Assembly: GCA_040219025.1 (NCBI GenBank)
Contig: JAVJTE010000009.1
Coordinates: forward strand, 371,261 to 435,260
DNA from: HT1-32 sp040219025
GTDB taxonomy: Bacteria > Pseudomonadota > Alphaproteobacteria > Rhodospirillales > HT1-32
DNA length: 64,000 bases
Reading direction: 5' to 3'
Part shown: positions 26,563-35,357 of the stretch, one piece after another
Layout of the letters: every line of letters begins with the position of its first letter
Numbering within the stretch: position 1 is the first letter of the stretch
Translations under genes and position numbers: made by a program
The notes under the pieces: model-generated
What the model was told of the DNA's origin: nothing
Database searches by the model: none
Seen by the model: only the letters and a program-made list of their open reading frames with translations

Positions 26563-28274
26563 CAGAACATGAAATAGCGTTGCGCGAGCGGCAGCACGGT
26601 CGCCGGCTCACAGGTCAGAAGTTCACCATCAGCGTGGACTTCATAAGTTTCCGGATCGACATCGATCTTCGGTGTCGCATCATTCAGAACCATCGAAGAC
26701 TTACCGATACCGCCACGCACGTTCTCAACTGCAATAGTCGCCCGTTGCAGCCCGTATTTCTCCCGCACACCGGCGGCCTGCGCCGCCGCGCTGACAAAAG
26801 TCACCGAGCTCATTGTCAGTGACCGTCCAAACGCACCGAACATCGGCCGGTAATGAACCGGCTGTGGTGTTGGAATTGACGCATTCGGATCTCCCATCGG
26901 GGCCGCCGCGATGGTACCGCATTTGAGCACGACATCCGGTTTTGCACCGAAGAATGCCGGCGACCACAACACCAGATCTGCAAGCTTGCCGACCTCCACA
27001 GAGCCGATATGGGAAGACATGCCATGAGCAATTGCCGGATTGATGGTGTATTTCGCGATGTAACGGCGCACACGAAAGTTGTCATTCTCGCCGGTTTCCT
27101 GTGCCAGGCGGCCGCGTTGCCGCCGCATCTTGTCGGCGGTCTGCCAGGTCCGGATGATAACTTCACCCACCCGGCCCATCGCCTGACTGTCAGAGGCAAT
27201 GATCGAGAAGGCACCAAGATCATGCAGAATATCCTCGGCCGCGATTGTCTCCTTCCGGATACGGCTTTCGGCGAAGGCTACATCCTCCGGAATTTTCGGA
27301 TCCAGGTGATGGCAGACCATCAGCATATCGAGATGTTTATCAATTGTATTGACCGTAAACGGCCGGGTCGGATTGGTTGAGGACGGAATGACATTCGGTT
27401 CGCTGCAAACCTTGATGATGTCCGGCGCATGACCACCCCCGGCACCTTCGGTATGAAACGCATGGATTGTGCGGCCCCGGATCGCACCGATGGTATTCTC
27501 GACGAAGCCGGATTCATTCAGGGTGTCTGTATGAATCATCACCTGAACATCCATATCGTCCGCAACCGACAGACAGGTATCAATAGCCTGCGGCGTTGTC
27601 CCCCAGTCTTCATGCAGCTTCAGTGAACAGGCCCCGGCATTGACCTGTTCAATCAGTGCCGCCGGTTCAGATGCATTGCCCTTGCCGGAAAAGGCCAGAT
27701 TCATCGGAAAGGCCTCTGCTGCCTGCAGCATCCGCTCGATATGCCATGGACCGGGTGTGCAGGTCGTGGCGTTCGTCCCTGCAGCCGGACCCGTCCCGCC
27801 ACCCAGCATGGTCGTAACACCGGAATAGAGAGCATCATCAATCTGCTGCGGACAGATGAAATGAATATGGGAATCAAAACCGCCCGCTGTGATGATCTTG
27901 CCTTCACCGGCAATGGCCTCTGTCCCCGGCCCGATGATGATATCGACTCCTGACTGCGTATCCGGGTTTCCGGCTTTGCCAATGCCACAGATACGTCCGT
28001 CCCGGATGCCGATATCAGCCTTGTAGATACCCGTATGGTCGACGATCAGCGCATTCGTGATAACCGTATCAACCGCCCCGCCGGCGCGGCTGATCTGGGA
28101 CTGCCCCATACCATCACGGATAACCTTGCCGCCGCCGAACTTCACCTCGTCGCCATAGGTCGTGAGGTCACGCTCAACCTCGATCACCAGTTCCGTATCT
28201 GCCAGACGGACACGGTCTCCGGTGGTCGGTCCATACATGTCCGCATAGGCAACGCGGGAGATTTCAAAGGCCAT
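26562..28274 (-). CDS. ureC: Urease alpha subunit UreC
   Basis: The 570-residue catalytic subunit of urease, which hydrolyses urea to ammonia and carbamate. The di-nickel site is complete: H136 and H138 (DSHIHF), carbamylated Lys K219 (SLKLHEDWG), H248 (MIHTDT) and H274 (FHTEGAGGGHAPD), plus the flap Cys-His C321/H322 (MVCHHL). Numbering is two residues off the Klebsiella enzyme, so there are essentially no insertions. Two bases separate it from ureB. It should be active. Confidence 0.97.
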   Translation of the reverse strand: MAFEISRVAYADMYGPTTGDRVRLADTELVIEVERDLTTYGDEVKFGGGKVIRDGMGQSQISRAGGAVDTVITNALIVDHTGIYKADIGIRDGRICGIGKAGNPDTQSGVDIIIGPGTEAIAGEGKIITAGGFDSHIHFICPQQIDDALYSGVTTMLGGGTGPAAGTNATTCTPGPWHIERMLQAAEAFPMNLAFSGKGNASEPAALIEQVNAGACSLKLHEDWGTTPQAIDTCLSVADDMDVQVMIHTDTLNESGFVENTIGAIRGRTIHAFHTEGAGGGHAPDIIKVCSEPNVIPSSTNPTRPFTVNTIDKHLDMLMVCHHLDPKIPEDVAFAESRIRKETIAAEDILHDLGAFSIIASDSQAMGRVGEVIIRTWQTADKMRRQRGRLAQETGENDNFRVRRYIAKYTINPAIAHGMSSHIGSVEVGKLADLVLWSPAFFGAKPDVVLKCGTIAAAPMGDPNASIPTPQPVHYRPMFGAFGRSLTMSSVTFVSAAAQAAGVREKYGLQRATIAVENVRGGIGKSSMVLNDATPKIDVDPETYEVHADGELLTCEPATVLPLAQRYFMF

Positions 28275-28276
28275 GA

Positions 28277-28588
28277 CTATTCTCCCACCACTTTGTTGTA
28301 GAGACCGTTGAAGCCGACAACACGCCTCAGACCGCCATAACTGACCAGCCGGACTTCCCGTGTCTGACCCGGTTCAAAGCGAACCGCGGAACCGGCGGGA
28401 ATGTCGAGACGCATCCCGACGGCTTCAGCCCGGTCAAACGACAGGCCCTCATTGACTTCGGCAAAGTGATAGTGCGACCCGACCTGAACCGGCCGGTCGC
28501 CTGTATTGCTGACTTCCAGCGCCTTTGTCGGCGCTCCTGCATTCAGCGTGATGTCGCCGTCAGCAACCATAATTTCCCCAGGGCGCAT
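28277..28588 (-). CDS. ureB: Urease beta subunit UreB
   Basis: A 103-residue structural subunit of urease. Diagnostic segments: MRPGEIMVADGDITLNAG, VQVGSHYHFAEVNEGL, FDRAEAVGMRLDIPAGSAVRF and the C-terminal VVGFNGLYNKVV. Separate UreA and UreB subunits, as here, are the usual bacterial three-subunit form rather than the fused Helicobacter form. Confidence 0.96.
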   Translation of the reverse strand: MRPGEIMVADGDITLNAGAPTKALEVSNTGDRPVQVGSHYHFAEVNEGLSFDRAEAVGMRLDIPAGSAVRFEPGQTREVRLVSYGGLRRVVGFNGLYNKVVGE

Positions 28589-28601
28589 GATCTCTCCCGT
28601 C

Positions 28602-28904
28602 TCAGCGGATAGGTTGATGGACGGTCACCAGCTTCGTGCCGTCCGGAAAGGTGGCTTCCACCTGAATTTCGTGAATCATCTCGGCAATGCCATCCATGAC
28701 CTGTTCCCGGGTCAGCACCGTGGCGCCATCGCGCATCAGGTCTGCGACGGAACGCCCGTCTCTGGCCCCTTCAACGACAAAGTCTGTAATCAGCGCAATA
28801 GCTTCGGGATGGTTCAGCTTCACACCCCGCTCAAGCCTGCGGCGGGCAACCATCGCCGCAGTGGCGATCAGCAATTTGTCTTTCTCTCTCGGCGTTAACT
28901 GCAT
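28602..28904 (-). CDS. ureA: Urease gamma subunit UreA
   Basis: A 100-residue structural subunit with the diagnostic start MQLTPREKDKLLIATAAMVARRR and HPEAIALITDFVVEGARDG, ending VTVHQPIR. The ATG at 28904 was chosen over an 18-codon upstream extension because it matches the family's start and has AGGATATG before it. It begins 14 bp after the ureD stop. Confidence 0.96.
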   Translation of the reverse strand: MQLTPREKDKLLIATAAMVARRRLERGVKLNHPEAIALITDFVVEGARDGRSVADLMRDGATVLTREQVMDGIAEMIHEIQVEATFPDGTKLVTVHQPIR

Positions 28905-28917
28905 GTCATATCCTGTT

Positions 28918-29790
28918 TCATACGGACCAGACCCGCGGCAGGCGCGAGCCGAAATCAAGTGAAGACCGGCGGGTCATCAGCCAAAGCGACATCAGCGCGT
29001 GGCGAACGTTCATCGCCCTTCTGCCGACGATGCGACAAACCACCATATCGCCGAAGCTGGTCGCAGCGGCCGTCACCGCCTCGCCCGTCTCCAGCAGACT
29101 GCGAATATCGTCCAGCTGGCCATCAACCCCGGGAACCGCGATCACCAGTGTGGCAACAGCGCCTGCCCCGTTGAGGCGCGCCCAGGACTGCCGGACATCC
29201 GTCAGCATTCCCCGAAATCCATAATTCTCGGCCCAGACAAGACGACCGTCACGATAAACCCGCCAGCGGTCACTGAAATCCAGATGCGGATTTGTCTCAC
29301 CATGGGCCTCTCGCCCGAACACCGTCATCTCGCAGGCCAGCAACCGGGCGCTTGCGGCCAGGCTGATCACCGATTTCCGGTTAAAACGTGACCGGTCGAA
29401 CAAAATCGTCTCCTGCGGCATCCATTCCAGTGATGACGTCGCATCGACATCGATCGTTACCGAAATACCCGCAACATCACCTGTCGATCTGTAGATCTTT
29501 TCTGCTGCCTGGGTGGAGACACTGACCCGTGCATCATTCTGTGCAGTCAGCGTCATCGCGATATGATCGCCACCGGTCATGCCACCCGTTGTGGTGATGA
29601 TCGCGGCCTCATGGACTCCGGCCTTTGCCGGACGGGGGAACAACACCCGACAGGGGGGTGTCTGGTCGAGCAGCCGCAGCTGCTGTTCCGGACGGGTACC
29701 GTCAAACAACAGCCCGCAACGACCGCGAGATCGCTGCAGTTCAGGCAGGGTGCGATTTTCCACAGCGGTGGGTGGAATGCGTCGGCGCAT
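28918..29790 (-). CDS. ureD: Urease accessory protein UreD
   Basis: A 290-residue scaffold protein that binds apo-urease and the UreF-UreG complex for nickel delivery. Motifs: LRLLDQTPPCRVLFPRP, TTTGGMTGGDHIAMTLTAQ, VSTQAAEKIYRST and LEWMPQETILFDRSRF. I chose the ATG at 29790; a TTG at 29835 would add 15 residues. First gene of ureDABCEFG, which must therefore be transcribed from the 154-bp gap shared with the divergent TRAP operon. No nickel or urea transporter gene is in the operon. Confidence 0.94.
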   Translation of the reverse strand: MRRRIPPTAVENRTLPELQRSRGRCGLLFDGTRPEQQLRLLDQTPPCRVLFPRPAKAGVHEAAIITTTGGMTGGDHIAMTLTAQNDARVSVSTQAAEKIYRSTGDVAGISVTIDVDATSSLEWMPQETILFDRSRFNRKSVISLAASARLLACEMTVFGREAHGETNPHLDFSDRWRVYRDGRLVWAENYGFRGMLTDVRQSWARLNGAGAVATLVIAVPGVDGQLDDIRSLLETGEAVTAAATSFGDMVVCRIVGRRAMNVRHALMSLWLMTRRSSLDFGSRLPRVWSV

Positions 29791-29989
29791 TCGGAACGTT
29801 CCATATAACACAAAATTGCATTGCCCCACCGACAACGCCTAGGGACGCTAACAGATGCCGGGAGGGCGTTGAAACGGTTTTTTGAATTTACGGAGAGCAT
29901 TCCGGGAATTTCCGGACAAACCGCGAATTCGGCTATTCATTTTCCCTTGATGCACTAAGCTTCCAGAGGGGAGATTAGGGAGATTTCGC

Positions 29990-30502
29990 TTGAGTGACAC
30001 GTTGATCCGTCGGCTCAAACAGGCTGACGACCTGCTTGAAAGGCTGCTTTTTCAAGTCTCGGCCTGGCTTGTTCTGATCATTTCAGTGCTTGTCTGTTAC
30101 GCGGTGTTTGCGCGCTATGTTCTTGGCTCTCCCCCTTTATGGGCAGAGGACGCACCCCGTGTGTTCTTTCTCTGGAGTGTCTATATTGGCATCGCCGTTG
30201 CCACCAAACGCGGCCAGAACATCCGCGTCACTTTCTTCATTGAAAAAATACCCCCGACTCCGCGACTTGTCCTTGAAACTGTCATGCATCTGCTGGTGAT
30301 CATCATGATCGTGGTGATCTTCTGGAACAGCTTCCCGATCCTACAGCTACAGGCTCGGGGCACGATGTTATCGACCGGATGGAGCTACGCCTGGACCTAT
30401 GCAGCGCTGCCTGTTGGTTGCGCACTGATGGCATTTTATCAGGTCAGAATCATGCTGCGCGGATTTGTCGAATATGGCGAACGCACCGCAGGGAGTCGCT
30501 AG
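29990..30502 (+). CDS. TRAP transporter small permease (DctQ family)
   Basis: A 170-residue four-helix membrane protein: SAWLVLIISVLVCYAVFARYVLGSPPLWAEDAPR is the DctQ hallmark. The start appears to be TTG at 29990 with AGGGAGA upstream; no ATG fits the family's N-terminus. It is followed directly by the large permease, whose ATG comes right after this stop codon. Unusually, the permease genes precede the receptor gene here. Confidence 0.88.
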   Translation: MSDTLIRRLKQADDLLERLLFQVSAWLVLIISVLVCYAVFARYVLGSPPLWAEDAPRVFFLWSVYIGIAVATKRGQNIRVTFFIEKIPPTPRLVLETVMHLLVIIMIVVIFWNSFPILQLQARGTMLSTGWSYAWTYAALPVGCALMAFYQVRIMLRGFVEYGERTAGSR

Positions 30503-31798
30503 ATGCTGCTGGTCTCACTGCTGATTTTTCTTTTCATTTTTTCTTTGATCGGAATGGAGATTGCCTGGGCAATCGGCATTGCCTGCCTTGGGTATCTGTT
30601 CCTCAATCAGTTGAGCGGCGGCACCATGCCGTACGTCCTGTTCTCGCAACAGATGACCACCGGCGTTGACGCCTTCGTTCTGCTGGCCATCCCCCTGTTC
30701 ATCTTTGCCGGCGAACTGATGAATGTCAGTGGTGTCACACAACGGATCGTACGTATGGCTGCTGCCATGGTCGGGCACCGGAACGGCGGGCTGGCAAATG
30801 TTGGCGTCACCGCCAATTTCATCATGTCAGGCTGTTCCGGGTCGGCCCTTGCCGATGCGGCAGCCACCGGTTCGGTGCTGCTGCCGGAGATGGAGCGTCG
30901 TGGCTTCCGCCCCGCATTTTCCAGCGCGGTCATTGCCTCTGCGGCAACAGTCGGACCGATTGTCCCGCCATCCATTTCCTTCGTCCTGCTGGGGGCCATT
31001 GTCGAAATCTCGGTCGGCAAACTGTTTCTTGCCGGAATTATCCCCGGCGTCATCATGTTCGGCACCATGTTCACCCTGACCTGGTGGATCTGCCGGTCGC
31101 GCGGCTATCCGGTCGAGATCCGGTCAGACTGGTCGGAACGGCGATCGTCCCTGTTCGATGGTTCGCTCGCGCTTATTGCTCCGCTGATCATTGTCGGCAG
31201 CATCATCTTCGGCATCGCAACGCCAACTGAGTCTGCGGCGATAGCCGTTGCCTATGTTTTGTTTCTCGGGATGGTCGTCTATCGCAATACGTCCATTCGC
31301 GATGTCATCGAAGCCGCCGGTAACACTGCGATATCGACATCAGTCATCATGCTGACCGTCGCGACATCGAAAATGTTCGCCTGGCTGGCAGTGCATGAAC
31401 AGCTCGGGGAAATCCTGACCAGCGCGATGCTGGCGCTGACAGATAATCTCTATGTGCTGCTGTTCCTGATCAATGTGCTGCTGCTGATTCTCGGCATGTT
31501 CATGGAAATTCTGCCGATCATGCTGATTCTGGCACCGGTTCTGTTCCCGATGCTGGGCGAACTTGGTGTCGACCCCGTTCACTTCGGCGTCGTGATGGTT
31601 CTCAATCTGATGATCGGCATGATCACGCCGCCCATCGGGCTCAATCTGTTCGTCATCTCGGCCATCGGCAAGGTTGGTGTGATCGAGATTTTCCGAGAGG
31701 CAATTCCCTACTTCTTTGTGCTGGTTGGTGTGCTGATGCTGATCACCTATGTCCCGGCGCTGACACTCACCATTCCCAACGCCGTTTTCCCACAATAA
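30503..31798 (+). CDS. TRAP transporter large permease (DctM family)
   Basis: A 431-residue polytopic transporter subunit. It opens MLLVSLLIFLFIFSLIGMEIAWAIG, then VLLAIPLFIFAGELMNVSGVTQR, SGCSGSALADAAATGSVLLPEM, VGPIVPPSISFVLLGA and LNLMIGMITPPIGLNLFV, all typical of DctM. The start codon immediately follows the small permease stop. Twenty-eight bases separate its stop from the receptor start. Confidence 0.93.
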   Translation: MLLVSLLIFLFIFSLIGMEIAWAIGIACLGYLFLNQLSGGTMPYVLFSQQMTTGVDAFVLLAIPLFIFAGELMNVSGVTQRIVRMAAAMVGHRNGGLANVGVTANFIMSGCSGSALADAAATGSVLLPEMERRGFRPAFSSAVIASAATVGPIVPPSISFVLLGAIVEISVGKLFLAGIIPGVIMFGTMFTLTWWICRSRGYPVEIRSDWSERRSSLFDGSLALIAPLIIVGSIIFGIATPTESAAIAVAYVLFLGMVVYRNTSIRDVIEAAGNTAISTSVIMLTVATSKMFAWLAVHEQLGEILTSAMLALTDNLYVLLFLINVLLLILGMFMEILPIMLILAPVLFPMLGELGVDPVHFGVVMVLNLMIGMITPPIGLNLFVISAIGKVGVIEIFREAIPYFFVLVGVLMLITYVPALTLTIPNAVFPQ

Positions 31799-31826
31799 GA
31801 TAATCAAACCAAAACAGGAGGTGTGT

Positions 31827-32816
31827 ATGACAATCAATCTGACAAGACGCCAGTTCGGACGTGCAGCAGCAGGTGTTGCTGCTGCAACGGCCGCAGGTGC
31901 CCCGCTTTCAGCCCTTGCAGCAAAGAAGCTCAGCTACGCCAACGCGGGAAACGCCACAACCAACTCCAACAAGTTCGCCAAGGCATGGCTCGACGAAGTC
32001 ACCAAACGCTCGGGCGGTGACCTGACGTTCCAGATGTTCACCGGCACCAAGGGCGGCGAAAAAGACCTGCTGGATGGCGTATCACTTGGCACTATTGATA
32101 TTTATAACGGTGCCTATACGGGTACGCGTGAATTCGACATTCTGTATTCTCCCTACTTCTTCCGTGACGGTAATCACGCTGCGGCTGTTGTGAACAAGCT
32201 GCTGCCTGCCAAGCTCGATGAGGTTCTGGAAAGTCGCTATAATGCAAAGTTCATGCATGTCGGCCGGGCCGGGCCCTGGGCACTTTTTACAAAAGAAAAG
32301 CTGTCCTCGTTTGCTGACCTGAAGGGCATGAAAATTCGCGCTCCCCAGATTGAAGGCCAGATCAAGGGGCTGGAACATCTGGGTGCAAAACCGACTGTCG
32401 TGCCCTTCAACGAACTCTATTCCGCCCTTCAGCAGGGTGTTGTCGACGGTATGGTCACCCTGGCCAGCCTTGGTGTCACCATGAAGTTCTATGAAGTGGT
32501 CAAGCATATCTATACGAACGAGTTCGGCTTCGGCCTCGATAAGCAGGTCATGAACATGAACAGCTGGAGTGGCCTTTCAAAGACAGAGCAGGACAACCTG
32601 ACCGGCACGTTCATGGAGATGGAGCCCGCCGGCTATTTCCAGGACACCATGGATTCAATGCCTGGTATCTGGGCCGACTGGAACAAGCTGAATGGTGACG
32701 GCACAGCCGTTGAACTGGATGCCGCTGCTGCACAGGCGGCGATGGAGCCGCTCAACAAATCCCTCGCCGACGACGTTTTCGGTGCCGGAACATGGGACAA
32801 GATTGTCGCAGCCTGA
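31827..32816 (+). CDS. TRAP transporter solute receptor, DctP family, Tat-exported
   Basis: A 329-residue periplasmic receptor. N-terminus TRRQFGRAAAGVAAATAAG, then APLSALAAKK: a twin-arginine signal. DctP features: DLKGMKIRAPQIEGQIKGLEHLGAKPTVVPFNELYSALQQGVVDGM. The ATG at 31827 has AGGAGG 4 bp upstream. Third gene of the operon, followed by a strong bidirectional terminator. The operon converges with the diiron/UbiD operon, so a shared substrate is possible but not shown. Confidence 0.92.
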   Translation: MTINLTRRQFGRAAAGVAAATAAGAPLSALAAKKLSYANAGNATTNSNKFAKAWLDEVTKRSGGDLTFQMFTGTKGGEKDLLDGVSLGTIDIYNGAYTGTREFDILYSPYFFRDGNHAAAVVNKLLPAKLDEVLESRYNAKFMHVGRAGPWALFTKEKLSSFADLKGMKIRAPQIEGQIKGLEHLGAKPTVVPFNELYSALQQGVVDGMVTLASLGVTMKFYEVVKHIYTNEFGFGLDKQVMNMNSWSGLSKTEQDNLTGTFMEMEPAGYFQDTMDSMPGIWADWNKLNGDGTAVELDAAAAQAAMEPLNKSLADDVFGAGTWDKIVAA

Positions 32817-32833
32817 CAATCATCCCTGAACGC

Positions 32834-32877
32834 AAAAAAGAGCCCGGGACCTGTCAGGTCCCGGGCTCTTCTTTTTT
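32834..32877. terminator. Strong bidirectional terminator
   Basis: A-run, then GAGCCCGGGACCT / AGGTCCCGGGCTC with a 3-base loop (gtc), then a T-run. It serves both the TRAP operon and the convergent minus-strand operon that ends at 32892. Confidence 0.95.
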
Positions 32878-32891
32878 GACTCCTGTCCGAG

Positions 32892-33632
32892 TCAGTCGAT
32901 GACCAGACCACCGGAGATATTGGTAATTGTCCCTGTGATTGAAGCTGCATGAGATGAACAGAGGAAACAGATCGTCGCTGCCAGTTCACCCGCCGTGCTG
33001 TAGCGCCCCAGCGGCACAGAAGCTCGCACCGCGGCATGCTCCTCCTCGGTCAGCCGGTACAGCATCGGAGTGTCGACCGGGCCCGGGGCCAGACAGTTGA
33101 CCCGAACACCGTCTTTCGCCCAGTCCTTTGCCAGATGCCGGGTCAGATTGATAATCCCGGCCTTTGCTGCGCCATAGGCAGCGCCGGAAAATCTGGTCCC
33201 CCCGTTCAGGCCGTTGGTTGACGACATCAGCACCACCGACCCTCCGGGTTTTGACAGCAATGGCGCAGCTTCCCGTGCGCCCAGAAAAGCCGCTGTCAGA
33301 TTGGCATCCATAACCTTTTGCCAGTCGCTCAGCCGCATCCCGGTTATTGCACCCTGCCCCGTGATACCGGCCGCATTGACCAGATAATCAATCGTGACCG
33401 ACTGTGCCGCCAGATCGGCGAAGACAGTGGTTATTGCCACTTCATCGCTGCAATCCAGATCATGCCAGATATCGCCGGCGCCCATATCCGGCCTGGCAGA
33501 GCCCGGCAGATCCATCGCAATGATACGCGCGCCGCAATCTCGCATCATGGCAAGAGTTGCACGACCTATCCCGCCTGCAGCCCCAATGATGCAGGCGGTT
33601 TTGCCGGTTGCGTCAAGTAACTGCGGCCCCAC
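32892..33632 (-). CDS. Short-chain dehydrogenase/reductase, last gene of the UbiD/diiron operon
   Basis: A 246-residue classical SDR. Cofactor motif GAAGGIGRA (18-26), NAAGITG, active-site Ser in VLMSSTNG, and the catalytic YGAAK. The PGPVDTPML segment follows. It probably starts with GTG at 33632, directly after the TGA of the diiron-protein gene (TGAGTG), so it is translationally coupled. It is one of two SDRs in the operon, which implies two alcohol/ketone steps or one step with two stereochemistries; neither substrate is known. Confidence 0.88.
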   Translation of the reverse strand: MGPQLLDATGKTACIIGAAGGIGRATLAMMRDCGARIIAMDLPGSARPDMGAGDIWHDLDCSDEVAITTVFADLAAQSVTIDYLVNAAGITGQGAITGMRLSDWQKVMDANLTAAFLGAREAAPLLSKPGGSVVLMSSTNGLNGGTRFSGAAYGAAKAGIINLTRHLAKDWAKDGVRVNCLAPGPVDTPMLYRLTEEEHAAVRASVPLGRYSTAGELAATICFLCSSHAASITGTITNISGGLVID

Positions 33633-34352
33633 TCAGGCCGCCTGCTTTTCTTTAATCGCGGAATAGACACTGTCCAGCAACTGCCAGCGAACCGAGACCG
33701 ATGCCTTAACAGCCGCAATCGCCTGACGCTGCAGTTCCGGTGTCGTCGCATAGCGATGAGTGAGCTCGAGGCCGATATCGGCATGTTCTTCATCACCTTC
33801 GATATGCACGATAAAAAATTCCAGATCATCATCGGTCATGCCGATCTTGCGCAGTGCCTCGACATATTTCGGGTAGAGGGTCGGCAACTGTCCCTCAAGA
33901 GCAACCATGATACCGGCACAGGCCTCGGCCAGGTTACGAAAGGCAACCAGTTCCCAGATCCAGGCCCGCATCGCACGCGCACCGGCTGTAACGTTGCCAA
34001 GCTGTTCGGCGTCACGCACATCCGATTCCTTCAAGCCACAGGCCCTGGCAAATTTGACCAGCAGGTCCGGGTGACGCTTCTCCGGCGTCTCCGGCATCTC
34101 TTCGCCCAGCAGGTTTTCCAGCAGATGCTGACGTGCATCCAGATCCGGAAGCCGGCAGAAAAGGTGGGCGAACTGCTGCGGAATCGGATCGATATAATAG
34201 AAATGCTGAGTTGCCCAGAAGCCCAGCTCACCCTTCGTAAGCTCGCCATTCGCAAATGCGCGGCTGAACGGATGCCCGCCGCCATGTTGCGGCTGCCTTG
34301 CGGCTTCAAGCGCTTTGAAGAAGGTCTCCTTGTCCATCAGTTTGGTCATCAT
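33633..34352 (-). CDS. Heme-oxygenase-like diiron protein (PqqC/CADD/TenA-like)
   Basis: A 239-residue all-helical protein of the TenA/PqqC/CADD fold. It keeps a full set of candidate metal ligands in the order seen in heme-oxygenase-like diiron oxidases: E84/E85 (LLGEEM), H94 (KRHP), E153 (ALEGQ), H183 (IVHIEG), D187 and H190 (GDEEH). PqqC itself is cofactor-free, and no other pqq genes are nearby, so I favour an O2-using iron enzyme. The closest known roles (CADD, UndA, BesC-type) are oxidative cleavages or decarboxylations. It lies between two SDRs in a UbiD operon, 29 bp from the upstream SDR. Confidence 0.72.
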   Translation of the reverse strand: MMTKLMDKETFFKALEAARQPQHGGGHPFSRAFANGELTKGELGFWATQHFYYIDPIPQQFAHLFCRLPDLDARQHLLENLLGEEMPETPEKRHPDLLVKFARACGLKESDVRDAEQLGNVTAGARAMRAWIWELVAFRNLAEACAGIMVALEGQLPTLYPKYVEALRKIGMTDDDLEFFIVHIEGDEEHADIGLELTHRYATTPELQRQAIAAVKASVSVRWQLLDSVYSAIKEKQAA

Positions 34353-34380
34353 TCTCTCCTGTTTGAATGTTTCAGATAGG

Positions 34381-35154
34381 TCACGGCGTCAGTGACCCGC
34401 CGTTGATATGCAGAACCTGTCCGGTCATGTACGCAGATGCCGGTCCCAGAAGGAACAGCATCGGTCCGACAATATCCTCCGGCACTGCGATACGGCCCAT
34501 CGGGATGGTTTTCGTGTAGGCCGTCACATCAAGCTGGGTTGAGTTACCCCCCGGTTTCTGTCCGGTTCCGCCGCGCAGAAAGGCCGTATCGACCGCCCCC
34601 GGTGCGACGGTATTCGCACGAACATCCGGCGCATTCTCGATCGCCAGTGCCTTTGTCATCGCAATCACACCGGCCTTGGCCGCACCATAGGGGCCATATC
34701 CCGGCATCAGCCGGGTCGCGAGGCCGGAGGCCATATTGACAATTGCGGGATTGCCCCCCTGCCGCAGCAGCGGCATGGCTGCCTTGCAACACAGGAAAGT
34801 GCTTCGCAGATTACCGGCAAGAATATCTTCCCAGTCTGCCAGCGTCATATCGGCAACAGGGATTTTTGCCCTGGTGAAGCCGGCAAGATTAACCAGCCCG
34901 TCAAGTGCCATGAACTGTTCTGCTATCTGTTCAAAGGCCGCGTTGACGGATGCCTCGTCACTCGCATCAAGTTGTATCGTCAGCTCAGATGAGCCCGGCG
35001 GGTGCTGCCCGACAGATGCCGGTAAATCCAGAACTGCCACCCGAGATCCCGCATCAGCAAGTGCCTCGACCAGCACCCGCCCGATACCGCCGCAGCCACC
35101 GACAACGGCAATCCGGCTGCCGGGTGGTGGCGCAAGTTCAAACCGCTGTGTCAT
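34381..35154 (-). CDS. Short-chain dehydrogenase/reductase, third gene of the UbiD/diiron operon
   Basis: A 257-residue SDR with cofactor motif VGGCGGIGRV, NLAGFTR, Ser in VNMASGLA, catalytic YGAAK and PGAVDTAFL. The ATG at 35154 overlaps the stop of the small zinc-ribbon gene (TGATG), which decides the start; the longer upstream frame is not used. It resembles 3-oxoacyl reductase-like and dihydrodiol dehydrogenase-like SDRs, but substrate residues cannot be read. Confidence 0.87.
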   Translation of the reverse strand: MTQRFELAPPPGSRIAVVGGCGGIGRVLVEALADAGSRVAVLDLPASVGQHPPGSSELTIQLDASDEASVNAAFEQIAEQFMALDGLVNLAGFTRAKIPVADMTLADWEDILAGNLRSTFLCCKAAMPLLRQGGNPAIVNMASGLATRLMPGYGPYGAAKAGVIAMTKALAIENAPDVRANTVAPGAVDTAFLRGGTGQKPGGNSTQLDVTAYTKTIPMGRIAVPEDIVGPMLFLLGPASAYMTGQVLHINGGSLTP

Positions 35155-35357
35155 CAGTCTGCCCTCACCAGTTTCTTTGCCTCTGCCTGACTGAATCCGG
35201 TCGCACAATGCGGACAATGAAGATCAAGGCCACTGGTCAGCATGGATGCGGACAGATGAAACCAGCCGTCACAGGACGGACACTGGGCCCAGGACGCATT
35301 CCCGCTTTTCTCCCACCACATGCTGGCTGGCAGATATTGTGTGTTGGAAGATTTCAT
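35154..35357 (-). CDS. Small zinc-ribbon protein coupled to UbiD
   Basis: A 67-residue protein with two Cys pairs, CPSC (about residues 26-29) and CPHC (about 48-51), 18 residues apart: a probable structural zinc ribbon. The ATG at 35357 overlaps the ubiD stop by 4 bp, and its own stop overlaps the SDR start. Gallate- and vanillate-type UbiD decarboxylases often travel with a tiny D subunit (BsdD/VdcD) that also carries Cys pairs. This one is not clearly homologous to it, but may play the same accessory role. Confidence 0.65.
   Translation of the reverse strand: MKSSNTQYLPASMWWEKSGNASWAQCPSCDGWFHLSASMLTSGLDLHCPHCATGFSQAEAKKLVRAD

Noticed and set aside
33633..34352. Calling the diiron-like protein PqqC
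   Set aside because: No pqqA, B, D or E is nearby, and the sequence keeps a full metal-ligand set that PqqC does not use.
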